A DNA stretch of 64,000 bases, from contig JAGYJX010000020.1 in the NCBI GenBank assembly GCA_018401495.1, forward strand, positions 121,866 through 185,865, written 5' to 3'. The stretch comes from Rhodospirillaceae bacterium (GTDB lineage: Bacteria > Pseudomonadota > Alphaproteobacteria > Thalassobaculales > Thalassobaculaceae). The notes beneath the pieces were generated by a model, which saw only the letters and a program-made list of their open reading frames with translations, was not told the DNA's origin and did no database searches. Positions within the stretch are counted from its first letter, which is position 1, and each line of letters opens with the position of its first letter. The translations under genes were made by a program, and so were the position numbers. Below, in pieces: positions 1 through 8,608 of the stretch.

Positions 1-34
1 CGAGCGCGGCGAGGAGAATCGTCAGGCGGCGCAA
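1..34 (-). CDS. Possible start of a further exported protein of the metal cluster (partial)
   Basis: Directly after the stop of the di-haem gene the minus strand opens a frame with a TTG codon that reads LRRLTILLAAL up to the window edge, which resembles the beginning of a signal peptide. Known imelysin and di-haem oxidoreductase operons often continue with a second imelysin or a DUF1513 protein, so a gene here is plausible. Only eleven codons are visible, so neither the start nor the identity can be confirmed. Confidence 0.3.
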   Translation of the reverse strand, partial: MRRLTILLAAL

Positions 35-35
35 G

Positions 36-1231
36 TCACAACCCTTCCAGGTAGGCGAGCAGGCGGGCGGCCTGGCCGGGCGCCAGCGCCAGAAAGCGGG
101 CGCGGGCCTCCTCGGCCTCGCCGCCGTGCCAGCGGACGGCCTCGTCGATGGTGGCCGCCCGGGCGTCGTGCAGAAGTCGGTCGCCGCGCCGCATCGAAGC
201 CCCCAGACCCCAGAGCGGTGGCGTCCGCCATTCGCCGGGCGACGCCGCACCTTCCGGGAATCCGCCGGCGAGGCCGGGGCCGAGGTCGTGCAGCAGCAGG
301 TCGGTGAACGCCCGCACCGCCCGCCCGCCGGCGCCGGCCAGGATCGGCACGTGGCAGGCGGCGCAGCCGGCGTCGCGGAACAGTGCGGCACCCTCGTCGT
401 CCTCCGCCGGGCGAGGGGCGGGCAGCGCCGTCACATAGGCGACCAGCGCGCGCAGGGCGTCGCGGGGATCTCGACGCCGTCGGCGTGGCCGCTCTCGCCG
501 TGCGGGGCGTCGCGGCAGGCGGCCTGGGCGGCGGTGCAGTCGCCGGCGTGCGCCGGGCGGCCGGGGTCGACAGCCCGAGATCGACCACCAGCGCCGCCTC
601 GGTCTGGCTCGACACCGTCGGCTCCAGCGCCTTCCAGCCGAACCGCCCGCTGCCGAGCCGGCCGGAGATGCCGTCGCCGTCGCGGTCGTCGGGGTCGGCC
701 AGCGCCGCCAGGGTCGAATGCGGGATGCCGGCGAGCAGCCCGAGGCCGCGCAGCGACGGCGCCCGGCGCGCCTCGGCCCGGGTTCCTGGGTCGAGCGGGC
801 CGTAGCCCAGGGCGTCGAGTCGGATCGCCGTCACCGTCGGCCCGCGCGCCGGATCGGGCGAGGCCACGAGGTCGAAGGCGACCGCCGCTTCCGGGGCCGC
901 CGCGGCGGTGCCGAGCGGCTGGATCTGCAACCCGTACACCGGGTCGCCCGGTCCGTGCTCGGATCCCAGGCGCACCACGCAGTCCAGGCGGCGCGATGCT
1001 GGCGTCGGCGCCGGCGGCGGTGCGCGACCCGCCGCCGCCGGCATGGCAGCCGGCGCAGGAACGGGCCGCGTGCAGCGGCCCGAGTCCGTCGCTGCCGCGG
1101 GTCGAGGCCGGCGCCGGCACCCACATCCGGTCGAACAGCGCCTTGCCGACCGCGACGTCCAGTGGCTCGGCGGCGGCACCGCCGGCGGCAAGGCCGGCAA
1201 CCAGCACGAGGGGGGTGAGCAGGCACCGCAT
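36..1231 (-). CDS. Di-haem oxidoreductase (DUF1111/thiol oxidoreductase-like), frame broken
   Basis: Reconstructed protein of about 398 residues with an N-terminal signal peptide (MRCLLTPLVLVAGLAAGG). It has two CxxCH haem c sites: RSCAGCHAGGG near residue 60 and GCAACHVPILAG near residue 295. The stretch ending in PPLWGLGASMRRGDRLLHDARA is typical of the family that accompanies imelysins in bacterial iron-regulated operons. These proteins are exported c-type cytochromes resembling MauG/peroxidases; their substrate is not established. The start codon overlaps the multicopper oxidase stop by one base (TGATG), so translation is coupled. The reading frame changes near 985, near 550 and near 465 (where GAGATCCCCGCGACGCC appears to lack one base). 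Because both haem motifs and the C-terminus survive, I regard the breaks as sequence errors. Confidence 0.85.
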
Positions 1232-2688
1232 CACGCCACCGTCACGTAGCCCATCATGCCGGTGTCCTGGTGCTCGATGATGTGGCAGTGGAACATCCAG
1301 CTCCCGGGGTTGTCGGCGACGAACGCCACCCGCATCCGCTCCTTCGGTGTCAGCAGCGCCGTGTCGGCCCAGTGCACCGGCCGGTCGACCTTGTTGGAGT
1401 CGAGCACCTTGAAGCTGTGGCCGTGCAGGTGGATCGGGTGCATGTGCGGCGTCAGGTTGCGCAGCTCGAAGACGTAGCTGCGCCCGAGCGCCAGCTCGGC
1501 CAGCGGCGCCGGCGGGTACTCGTGGCCGCGCTCCGGCCAGGACTGCCGGTTGATCGCCCAGAAGGTCCCGGGTGCCAGGCACAGCGACAGGCCGAGGTCG
1601 ATGACCTCGCCGTTCGGCGCCGCGACCGTCAGGTCGCCCGCCGTCGAGCCGAAGTCGAACGCCAGGATCTCGGCCCGTCGGAGATCCGGCTCCGGCAGGG
1701 CCGGGGCGTAGAGCGGGGCGGGATCGAACGCCGTCGGCCGGTCCGGCGCGGTGCCGTCGCCGACCAGCGTCATCAGCGTGACGATATCCTTGGAGAAGTA
1801 GTCGACCACCCGTGCCGTCGCGCCGGGGGCGGGCGCGCGCACCACGACGTCGAGCCGCATCGCCGGGCCCATCCGCCAGGCCTCCAGCGGGAACGGCGCG
1901 ACCGCGTTGCCGTCGGTCGCGATCACCGCCGCCTCGGCGCCGACCACCCCGACCTGGCTGACCCGGGTGACGTCCAGGTTCAGGATCCGCACCCGCACGT
2001 CGCGCCCGGCCGGCATCCGGACCGTCGGGGCCGGGCCGAAGCCGGTCGAGCGGACCGTGCCGAAGGTGCCGTTCCGAGCGGCGCCGGCATCGGTCAGGAA
2101 GTCGAGGAAGCCGCCGGTCGCCTCGTCGAGCCGCCAGTCCTTCAGCAGGCACAGCACGTCGGCGCCGTAGGGGACGGTCTCGTCGCCCTCGACGATCAGC
2201 ACGCCGGCCAGGCCGCGGCCGACCTGCTCGACGGTGTTGCAATGCGGGTGGAAGAAGAACGTCCCGGTATCCGGCAGGGCGAAGCGATACTCGAAACTCC
2301 CGCCCGGCTCGACCGGCGGCTGGGTCATGTAGGGCACGCCGTCCATCGGGTTCGGCAGCCGGATGCCGTGCCAATGGATCGAGGTGTGCTCCGGCAGGCG
2401 GTTCTCCAGCCGGGCCTCCAGGGTGTCGCCGCGCCGGACCCGGATCACGGTCAGCGGATCGTCGCCGTAGGTCCACAACGGCGACGCCGGTCGGTCCCGG
2501 CCGAGCAGACGGACCGGCCGGGGGCGGCGACCAGGTCGACGCGCCGGAACGCCAGGTGCGCGCGGGTTGGGCGCCGGCGGCAGCGGCTTCGGCGCTCCAC
2601 CGCCGGTCGCGATCCCGCCGACCGACAGGACCGCGACGGCGGCCGAGGCGCCGATCAGGACGCGGCGGCGCGGCAGGGCGGCCGTCAC
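1231..2688 (-). CDS. Multicopper oxidase, Tat-exported (CueO/CopA-like)
   Basis: A protein of 485 residues from a GTG start, beginning with a Tat-like signal (RRRVLIGASAAVAV). All four copper motifs are present: SIHWHGIRLPN, FFFHPHCNT, HPIHLHGHSFKV, and the C-terminal MFHCHIIEHQDTGMMGY with the Cys, His and axial Met of the type 1 site. It should oxidise a periplasmic substrate, such as Cu(I), Fe(II) or phenolics, with reduction of oxygen to water. It lies between a DUF2325 protein (4 bp upstream) and the di-haem gene (overlapping), in the order imelysin, DUF2325, oxidase, di-haem protein, so iron or copper handling is the likely job. Residues around 45-65 (GVPARRPGRRPRPVRLLG) look locally out of frame. 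The alternative frame reads AFRRVDLVAAP, suggesting two compensating errors near 2525-2580. Confidence 0.9.
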   Translation of the reverse strand: MTAALPRRRVLIGASAAVAVLSVGGIATGGGAPKPLPPAPNPRAPGVPARRPGRRPRPVRLLGRDRPASPLWTYGDDPLTVIRVRRGDTLEARLENRLPEHTSIHWHGIRLPNPMDGVPYMTQPPVEPGGSFEYRFALPDTGTFFFHPHCNTVEQVGRGLAGVLIVEGDETVPYGADVLCLLKDWRLDEATGGFLDFLTDAGAARNGTFGTVRSTGFGPAPTVRMPAGRDVRVRILNLDVTRVSQVGVVGAEAAVIATDGNAVAPFPLEAWRMGPAMRLDVVVRAPAPGATARVVDYFSKDIVTLMTLVGDGTAPDRPTAFDPAPLYAPALPEPDLRRAEILAFDFGSTAGDLTVAAPNGEVIDLGLSLCLAPGTFWAINRQSWPERGHEYPPAPLAELALGRSYVFELRNLTPHMHPIHLHGHSFKVLDSNKVDRPVHWADTALLTPKERMRVAFVADNPGSWMFHCHIIEHQDTGMMGYVTVA

Positions 2689-2692
2689 GGCG

Positions 2693-3848
2693 TCACCCGC
2701 GGCGGCCCGCCCGGCCTTGGCGGGCTCCGGGCATCGGCTTCAGGCCCAGGTCCATCAAGGCGCGGGTGAAGCAGCTCCGGCTTGAGGACTTCAGGGGCAG
2801 GAACGGCTTGTCGTGACGCTGGCACAGGTGTTTCACGCGCAGGCAGGCGGAATGGCTGACGCAGTCGACTGGGCACAGCACCGCGTCGGCGCGCTCCACC
2901 AGGTCGTCGATGCGCTGCAGCGTCTCCTCCTTGCCGCCGTCGTGGTGGAGCAGGCTGGCCTGCCGGCGCTCCGCGACGTCGCGAAGATGCGGCACCAGTC
3001 CCGGCCGACCGCCCACATAGAGCAGGCGGCAGGCGCCACCCGGAACGCCGGGCGACCGGATCGGCGACGGGGTCTCTGCGACGTCGGCGGAGACGGTGGG
3101 CCGCCGGCGGTCGCGAAGCGCCGCCACTTCGCGCGCGAGACGCTCGACCTCGGCCTCCAGGTCGCGGGCGCGGGTGCGTGCGCCCGCCAGGCTGCTGCTC
3201 GCGCTTGGCGAGCTTGCGCTCCAGCCGGATCGAGGGCGTGGCGCTGGTCTCGGCCCGGGCACCGGCGGCCTCGGCGAACGTCAGGCGCTCCGACAGCGCC
3301 GCGATCCGCCGGTCGCGTTCCTCGAGCGCCGCCTGCGCTTCCTGGGAGGACCGGGCCAGGCGGGCCGCGCGATCGCGCAGCTCGGCGTTCTCGCGCTCCA
3401 ATTGGTCGACGCGGGTGGCGTGGTCGCGCACCGCCGCCCCCTGCAGGTGCGACATCATGTGCGCTTCGCCGAACACCCGGGAGCGCAGCGTCGAAGGGAT
3501 GTGGCGGTGCGACAGCAGCGCCCAGTAGCCGCCCGCGATCCGGCCCGACGCCTTGAACTCTTCCCAGAGCGCGTCCAGCGCCCCGGCGTCGAGCGACCGC
3601 CCGACGCGGCGCAGGGCGCCCTCGTACCGGTGATCGAGCAGGCGCTGCAGGGTGCGGGCGACCGGGCCGTCCTGGGTCGATTGCTGGACGAAGTAGCCGT
3701 GGATCTCGTAGTCGGTGGCGCCCGCCGGCAGCGTGAGCCGGAGCCGGCGGGCGAGCGCCATCAGGTCGGGGGTCGCGAGACAGGTCCCGAGGATGGAGCA
3801 ATGGACGCCGCCGCCGATCTCCCAGAGCTTCAGGCGGCCGCTCAACAC
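2693..3848 (-). CDS. DUF2325 protein with coiled coil, frame broken
   Basis: Reconstructed length is about 385 residues. The N-terminal half (MLSGRLKLWEIGGGVHCSIL onward) is a conserved cysteine-containing region. Residues about 140-230 are a charged coiled coil (LERENAELRDRAARL, LEAEVERLAREVAALRDR). The C-terminus is a clear DUF2325 domain: LLYVGGRPGLVPHLRDV, HHDGGKEETLQ, ADAVLCPVDCVSHSAC, VKHLCQRHDKPF. DUF2325 has no established function; the conserved Cys residues suggest metal or redox sensing, which is inference. The frame shifts once near 3195. The GTG at 3848 is the best visible start, but the same frame stays open upstream (DYDPRRCETAAPCEIG), so the true start may lie near 3920 if another base is missing. 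Placement between imelysin and multicopper oxidase points to a role in the same metal pathway. Confidence 0.75.
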
Positions 3849-3938
3849 CCCGATCTCGCAGGGTGCCGCGGTCTCGCAGCGGCGGGGATCGTAGTCCGGT
3901 CAGGCGGCCGGCGGAGCCCATCGGGAGATCCGGTCCAG

Positions 3939-5228
3939 TCAGTTCTTCCCGACCGCGGCCGGGTTGTCGAGGCTGTCGGAGCCCTCGATCTCGATGGTCA
4001 GGCCGAGCGTCGCCACCACCCGCTCGATGGCCCTGGTCTGGAAGACAAGACCGTCGATGGCGTCCTGGACGATCTTGTTTCCGGCGGCGTTGCCTTCGCC
4101 GATCATCTGGTCGTAGGCCATGGTGCCGGAATCGGCGGTGTCCTTCATGACCCGCATCGCCGCGGTGGTGACGTCGAGGGCCGCTTTCATCTCCTCGGCA
4201 ACCTTCGGATCCTTGGCGGCGGCGACGTCGAGGATGCTCGGGCCCTCGACCACCGAACCGTCGGTCCGGACGTAGCGGCCGGTGGCGAAGGCCACCATGC
4301 CCAGCCTGGTCGTAGTAGTGTGAGTTGTGGGTGTTGTCGGAGAAGCAGTCGTGCTCCTCCTCCGGGTCGTGCAGCATCAGGCCGAGCTTCATGCGCTCGC
4401 CGGCCAGTTCGCCGTAGGACAGGCTGCCGAGGCCGGTCAGGATGGTCGCCAGCGCGCCCCGGTCCCCTTGCCCTCGAGCTGGGTGCGGGCAATCCCGCCG
4501 GGCGCCCAGTGGGACACCATCTCGGCGAGGTCGTCGACCAGCAGGTCGCTCGCCGCCACCAGATAGGCGGCCCGGCGGTCGCAGTTGCCGTTGGTGCAGT
4601 TGGCGGTGTCGAAATCGGTGTGCGGCCGGTTTCCGGCTCCCGGCCCGGTGCCGTTCAGGTCCTGGCCCCACAGCAGGAACTCGACGGCGTGGTAGCCGAT
4701 CGAGACGTTGGCCTCGACCTCCTGGGCCTCGTGCAGGGAAGCGATCAGCGTGCGGTCGATCGTGGCGGCGTCGACCATGGTGGCGCCGACGCGGATCCGG
4801 CGGTTGGCTATCAGGTTGGCGGTGTAGAGCGGGTTGTGCTCGGCCTCGTTGCCGTAGCCGGCGTCGACATAGTCGATCAGTCCCTCGTCCAGCGGCCAGG
4901 CGTTCACCCGGCCCTCCCAGTCGTCGACGATGGCGTTGCCGAAGCGCAGCGCCTCGGTCTGCTGATAGGCAGGGCGGGCGGCGATCCAGGCGGATCGGGC
5001 CGCCTGCAGGCTGTCGGCCGACGGCGCTTTCACCAGGGTGTCGACGGCGGATTTCAGCGCCACCGTGCCGGCGTGCGCGTCCTGGAACATGGCGTGGGCG
5101 ATCGCCTCGTAGGTGGCAATCACCGCCTTGGCGTCCGCCGTCGGCGCGTTCGCGGCGGCCGGGATAGCTCCGAGCGCGGCGAAGCAAATCGTGGCCGCCA
5201 GGGTGGTGGCGCGGGTCGTCTGGATCAT
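3939..5228 (-). CDS. Imelysin family (IrpA/EfeO-like) iron-binding protein, frame broken
   Basis: A reconstructed exported protein of about 429 residues: signal peptide (TTLAATICFAALGAIPAAA), then the imelysin region with the signature GYHAVEFLLWGQD (GxHxxE motif), LIDYVDAGYGNEAE and, near the C-terminus, GMVAFATGRYVRTDGS. Imelysins are periplasmic or surface proteins found in iron-regulated loci; the GxHxxE motif is proposed to bind metal. The ATG at 5228 is preceded by GGAGA at good spacing and gives the signal peptide directly. The frame changes near 4455 and again near 4310; the overall span is a multiple of three, so the two changes cancel. As the promoter-proximal gene of the cluster it is followed by the DUF2325, multicopper oxidase and di-haem genes. 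The start lies 52 bp downstream of a set of dyads that resemble an iron-regulator operator. Confidence 0.9.
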
Positions 5229-5279
5229 CGGGTTCTCCGGAGCTGGGCTTCGAGCCGGCGCCCGCACGGCGCGACGTCT

Positions 5280-5336
5280 CGCAATTCGTATTGCGAACGC
5301 CTCGCACTTTCAACTGATTAATGAGAGTGCTTCGCA
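5280..5336. promoter_or_regulatory. Overlapping dyads upstream of imelysin, candidate iron-type operator
   Basis: Three inverted repeats overlap here: CGCAAT-TCGT-ATTGCG (5280-5295), TGCGA-ACGCC-TCGCA (5292-5306), and GCACTTTCA, a 9-base spacer, then TGAGAGTGC (5304-5330), flanked by TTCGCA at 5331. The sequence is much richer in A and T than its surroundings and lies just upstream of the imelysin start. Imelysin loci are usually controlled by Fur-type repressors and the TGCGAA/TTCGCA halves are in keeping with alphaproteobacterial Fur-like sites, but I cannot assign the regulator. The rest of the gap up to 5490 is AT-rich promoter-like DNA, with no gene seen. Confidence 0.5.
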
Positions 5337-5494
5337 CCAAGCCGCCGCTGGAGATCATCGGCGGTCTGAAGCCGGAGACTCAGGTTCGCGCCAAAGCTGT
5401 GGATAGGTTATTTCCTAGTATCGTCGATAAGGCTTCAGTTCAACATCAATATTCCTATTTAATAGGTTGTTTTTATTGAATAAAATTTCTCACC

Positions 5495-5511
5495 TTAACG
5501 AGTCGTTAACC
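5495..5511 (+). promoter_or_regulatory. CtrA-type binding site upstream of the 5564 gene
   Basis: TTAACGAGTCGTTAACC matches the full CtrA consensus TTAA-N7-TTAACC exactly; the TTAACGA-G-TCGTTAA core is itself palindromic. It lies in an AT-rich stretch (5400-5510), 52 bp before the ATG at 5564, a normal distance for a promoter element. CtrA is the alphaproteobacterial master regulator of cell cycle and motility; control by CtrA is inferred from the match alone. Confidence 0.55.
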
Positions 5512-5563
5512 GCCCTTGCCTAGCCTTGTCGTCGAGTTTGGACCGACAGGCAGGGGCGACATC

Positions 5564-6361
5564 ATGCGCGCACTCGTAGTAGCCCTGGCGTTGCTGGCAG
5601 CGGTGGTCGCGGCAATACCGAAGCACTCCGCCGCCCGAGAGGCTGTCCAGCCGTCAGCGCGACTGGGCCTTACTCTGGCCAGCGAGGACGTGACCGCGAC
5701 GTTTCGCGGTTCGGAATCCAACGGTCTCCGCAAGCTCGAGCTCGACCTGACGGCAGACGCCGTGCGTGCCCGGCTGTTCAGCAACACCGGGGTGATCGGG
5801 GACTTTTCGGGCAGCCGTCTGCGGCTCGGCCGCGCCGTGCGATCGCCCTATCTGGCGGCGCTCGGGGTTGGCGACGGCTTCACCTCACGGGTCACGACCG
5901 GACGGATGGCACTGACCGGCGCTTTCGTCTCGGGTCCGAAAGGCATATCGGTGGCCGGGGAACTCGCCGCGTTCGAGGGCGCGTTCGCGCTGCAGGGCGG
6001 GTACAGGGCCAGCGGGGGTGACACCGGCTCGACGTCCTTCGCCGGCGCTCATGTCGATTTCGACGTGCTGCACGCCGTGGTGTCGCTGCGCTGGCACGCC
6101 GGCCGCGAGGAAGTCGTGCAGGGAACCCGGGACACCTCCGCCGGCAGTGTCGCCGTGGGGCTGGCCTCAGTGCTGGAGGACGATGACCATCTGCGGGCCG
6201 CGATGTCCCGGCCGGTCAGACCGGAGTACGACTTCGACTATCCGGATTTCCACCTGTTCTATTCGCTGCCCGTGGCGGTCGGCCGCCTGAGCTGCGCGGG
6301 CGGCGTGGAGAACCAGGCGCGGCGATCGACCGTCAAGCTGTCCTGGCGGATGAGCTGGTAG
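5564..6361 (+). CDS. Exported protein of unknown function, possible outer-membrane barrel
   Basis: 265 residues with an N-terminal signal peptide (MRALVVALALLAAVVAAIP, cleavage near HSAA). The rest alternates polar and hydrophobic residues in short strands (KLELDLTADAVRARLF, GRMALTGAFVSGPKGISVAG) and ends in KLSWRMSW. A terminal aromatic residue is typical of outer-membrane beta-barrels, so a small barrel or autotransporter-like fold is possible. I recognise no family. The ATG at 5564 has AGGGGC 6 bp upstream, and a perfect CtrA-type site lies at 5495-5511, suggesting cell-cycle or motility-linked expression. It ends 12 bp from the stop of the convergent MFS gene. The frame is intact. Confidence 0.65.
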   Translation: MRALVVALALLAAVVAAIPKHSAAREAVQPSARLGLTLASEDVTATFRGSESNGLRKLELDLTADAVRARLFSNTGVIGDFSGSRLRLGRAVRSPYLAALGVGDGFTSRVTTGRMALTGAFVSGPKGISVAGELAAFEGAFALQGGYRASGGDTGSTSFAGAHVDFDVLHAVVSLRWHAGREEVVQGTRDTSAGSVAVGLASVLEDDDHLRAAMSRPVRPEYDFDYPDFHLFYSLPVAVGRLSCAGGVENQARRSTVKLSWRMSW

Positions 6362-6372
6362 AGCAGGGGCTT

Positions 6373-7605
6373 TCAGCGACCGATCCGGCGAAGTCCCATC
6401 GCCGCGACGGCCAGCAGCGCGCCGATGCCGGCGAGCAGGTACAGCCCGGCGTCGAAGCCGCCGGTCGCGTCGTACAGAACGCCGAGCACGATCGGCCCGC
6501 CGGCGCCGCCGATCTCGGCGAACGAGAAGAACAGCCCGCTGGCCGTGCCGGCGTGCCTCTCGCCGACGCCGCGGGTCTCGACCAGGGTCAGGATCGCCAC
6601 CGTCATCAGCGAGCTGCGGGCGATGCCCTGCAGCACCAGGCCGAGCGTCAGCAACGGCGCCGAGGTGGTGTCGAGGAGCAGGCTGGCCGCCATCGCCGCC
6701 AGGCCCAGCCCGGCGAGCAGGGTGAAACGGCGGTCCGGCGTGGCCAGCCGCGGGATCAGCAGCGACCCGACAATGCCGACCACCGTCGGCAGGGTTGCCC
6801 AGAAGCCGGCGGCGGTCGCCGACATGCCGCCGTGGCGCAGCAGCTCCGGCAGCCAGTTGTTGAGCCCGTGGTTGAAGCTGAAGATCCCGACCGCCATCAG
6901 CAGCAGCAGCCGGACCGCCGGCAGCTTCAGCAGGTCGCCGACGACCTGCGTCTGCTTCGGGCGCGGTCCGCTACCGGCCGGCGTGTCGAGGCGGCGGGCG
7001 GCCGGGTGCAGCGACAGCAGCAGCCAGACCCCGGCGCCGGCGAACGCGAACAGCGACCAGAGCAGCAGCACTCCTGCCAGTCCTGGCCCAGCCACGGCAT
7101 CGCCACGGCGTTGGTCAGCGACAGCACGATCACCGACCCGATCGCGGGGCCGGTGATGTAGATCCCCATCGCCAAGCCGCGCTGGCTGCCGGTGAACAGC
7201 TGCGCCACCGCCTTGGGCGCGCCGGAGGAGATGATCGGTCCGCCGATGCCGAACAGACCGACCGCCAGCAGCAGCGTCCAGTAGTCGGTGGCGAAGCCGC
7301 GCGCCAGGCCGGACGCGGCGACGATCGATGGCGCCGATGAACAGCGCCCGGCGCGCGCCCAGCCGATCGAGCAGGGTGCCGCACGGGATGGCGGCGGCGA
7401 TGTAGACCAGCTGCCACACGCCCAGCACGCTGCCCATCGCCCCGTGGGTCAGCCCCAGGTCGCGGGTGATCGGCGCCACCACCGGGGCCAGCGACACGCT
7501 GATCATCCCGAAGCAGAGATAGACCAGCCAGATGCCGAACAGCACCAGCCAGCGCCCGCCATCGGGCGCCGGCACGGCGGTCTCGGCTCCGCCTTCGGCG
7601 CTCAT
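6373..7605 (-). CDS. MFS transporter, local frame disturbance
   Basis: About 410 residues with the twelve-helix pattern of the major facilitator superfamily. N-terminal helices are WLVLFGIWLVYLCFGMISV and GAMGSVLGVWQLVYIAAAIP, with the loop 2-3 motif GTLLDRLGARRALF. C-terminal helices are LLLLMAVGIFSFNHGLNNWL and ILVLGVLYDATGGFDAGLYL-like segments. Between about 7320 and 7080 the protein runs in another frame that reads VGLFGIGGPIISSGAPKAV and GLAMGIYITGPAIGSVIV. Two compensating frame changes are therefore needed to restore helices 3-6. The substrate is unknown; the arrangement resembles CynX/NarK-like or organic-anion MFS members. The gene lies 17 bp downstream of the oxaloacetate decarboxylase-like gene stop on the same strand and may export or import a related carboxylate. 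Confidence 0.8.
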   Translation of the reverse strand: MSAEGGAETAVPAPDGGRWLVLFGIWLVYLCFGMISVSLAPVVAPITRDLGLTHGAMGSVLGVWQLVYIAAAIPCGTLLDRLGARRALFIGAIDRRRVRPGARLRHRLLDAAAGGRSVRHRRTDHLLRRAQGGGAAVHRQPARLGDGDLHHRPRDRVGDRAVADQRRGDAVAGPGLAGVLLLWSLFAFAGAGVWLLLSLHPAARRLDTPAGSGPRPKQTQVVGDLLKLPAVRLLLLMAVGIFSFNHGLNNWLPELLRHGGMSATAAGFWATLPTVVGIVGSLLIPRLATPDRRFTLLAGLGLAAMAASLLLDTTSAPLLTLGLVLQGIARSSLMTVAILTLVETRGVGERHAGTASGLFFSFAEIGGAGGPIVLGVLYDATGGFDAGLYLLAGIGALLAVAAMGLRRIGR

Positions 7606-7630
7606 CGCAGGGCGGTCCGCGTGATGTCGG

Positions 7631-8491
7631 TCAGTCGAGGAACTCCGAGGTCCAGCGGTCGTAGTCGCCGCCGCGGGTGACCTGCTTCATCAGCGCGTCC
7701 GACGGCAGGCCGGTGAGCTGCTTGGGGTCGACGCCGTCGCGCAGCGCCTTCAGGGTGGCGTGCACCGCCTGGATGGCGGCGGCGAACGGCTGGTGGCCCT
7801 GCAGGCAGATCCGCACCCCCTGGGAGGCGAGATAGTCACGGTCCATCAGGGCCGGTCCGGCGCCGCCGAGCATCATCGGCAGGGACACCTCCCGGGCAAT
7901 CGCCTCGAGCTGGGCGCGGTCCTTGACCCCGACCAGGAAGATCGCGTCGACGCCGGTGTCGGCGTAGGCCTTCACCCGGGCGATGCAATCCTCGGTCCCG
8001 GTCACGCCGGGCGCGCTGGTGCGCCCGAAGATGCACAGGTTCGGATCGCTGCGGCCGGCGACCGCCGCGCGCATCTTGCCGACACCCTCCTCGAGCGAAA
8101 CCAGCTCGGTGCGCCCGCCCGAACCGAATGACCGCGGCAGCAGCGTGTCCTCGATGCTGAGCCCGCAGATGCCGGCGGCCTCCAGTTCCTCGACCGTGCG
8201 CTTGACGTTGAGGGCGTTGCCGTAGCCGTGGTCGGCGTCGACCATCAGCGGCAGGCCGCCGGCCCGGCAGATCCGCCGCGCCAGGTCGGCGAACTCGGAC
8301 AGGGTCAGCACGATCACGTCCGGCGCGCCGAGCACGGTCATCGAGGCGACCGACCCTGCCAGCATGCCGATCTCGAACCCGAGGTCCTCGGCGATTCGGG
8401 CCGAGATCGGGTCGTAGACCGAGCCTGGGTACACGCAGCGTTCACCGGACAGGATGGCGCGGAACTTCTCGCGCGGCGTCGACGACCGCAT
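7631..8491 (-). CDS. Oxaloacetate decarboxylase-like protein of the PEP mutase/isocitrate lyase superfamily
   Basis: 286 residues, intact. The sequence follows the PA4872-type oxaloacetate decarboxylases: GSVYDPISARIAEDLGFE, GSVASMTVLGAPDVI, the metal-binding VDADHGYGNALNVKRTVEE and GLSIEDTLLPRSFG. These are (beta/alpha)8-barrel enzymes that bind Mg2+ and decarboxylate oxaloacetate to pyruvate. The Cys of true isocitrate lyases (KKCGH) is absent, so lyase or phosphonomutase activity is less likely. An MFS transporter follows on the same strand with a gap of about 25 bp, suggesting a two-gene carboxylate unit. The ATG at 8491 gives the usual family N-terminus (STPREKFRAIL). Confidence 0.85.
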   Translation of the reverse strand: MRSSTPREKFRAILSGERCVYPGSVYDPISARIAEDLGFEIGMLAGSVASMTVLGAPDVIVLTLSEFADLARRICRAGGLPLMVDADHGYGNALNVKRTVEELEAAGICGLSIEDTLLPRSFGSGGRTELVSLEEGVGKMRAAVAGRSDPNLCIFGRTSAPGVTGTEDCIARVKAYADTGVDAIFLVGVKDRAQLEAIAREVSLPMMLGGAGPALMDRDYLASQGVRICLQGHQPFAAAIQAVHATLKALRDGVDPKQLTGLPSDALMKQVTRGGDYDRWTSEFLD

Positions 8492-8608
8492 GGGGGATCT
8501 CCGTGTTCTGGTGATGGCGTTGGACCGGAACCGCGTCCGACGACCGGGCGGTTCGCCACTTTAGCGCAGGATACCGGCAAAGGGTCCAGGCCCGATGCGC
8601 GTCCCCCG

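Noticed and set aside
1270..2769. Long open frames opposite the multicopper oxidase and similar long antisense frames elsewhere
   Set aside because: They lack ribosome sites and family motifs and are rich in Arg, Pro and Gln, as expected for shadow frames of very GC-rich genes.
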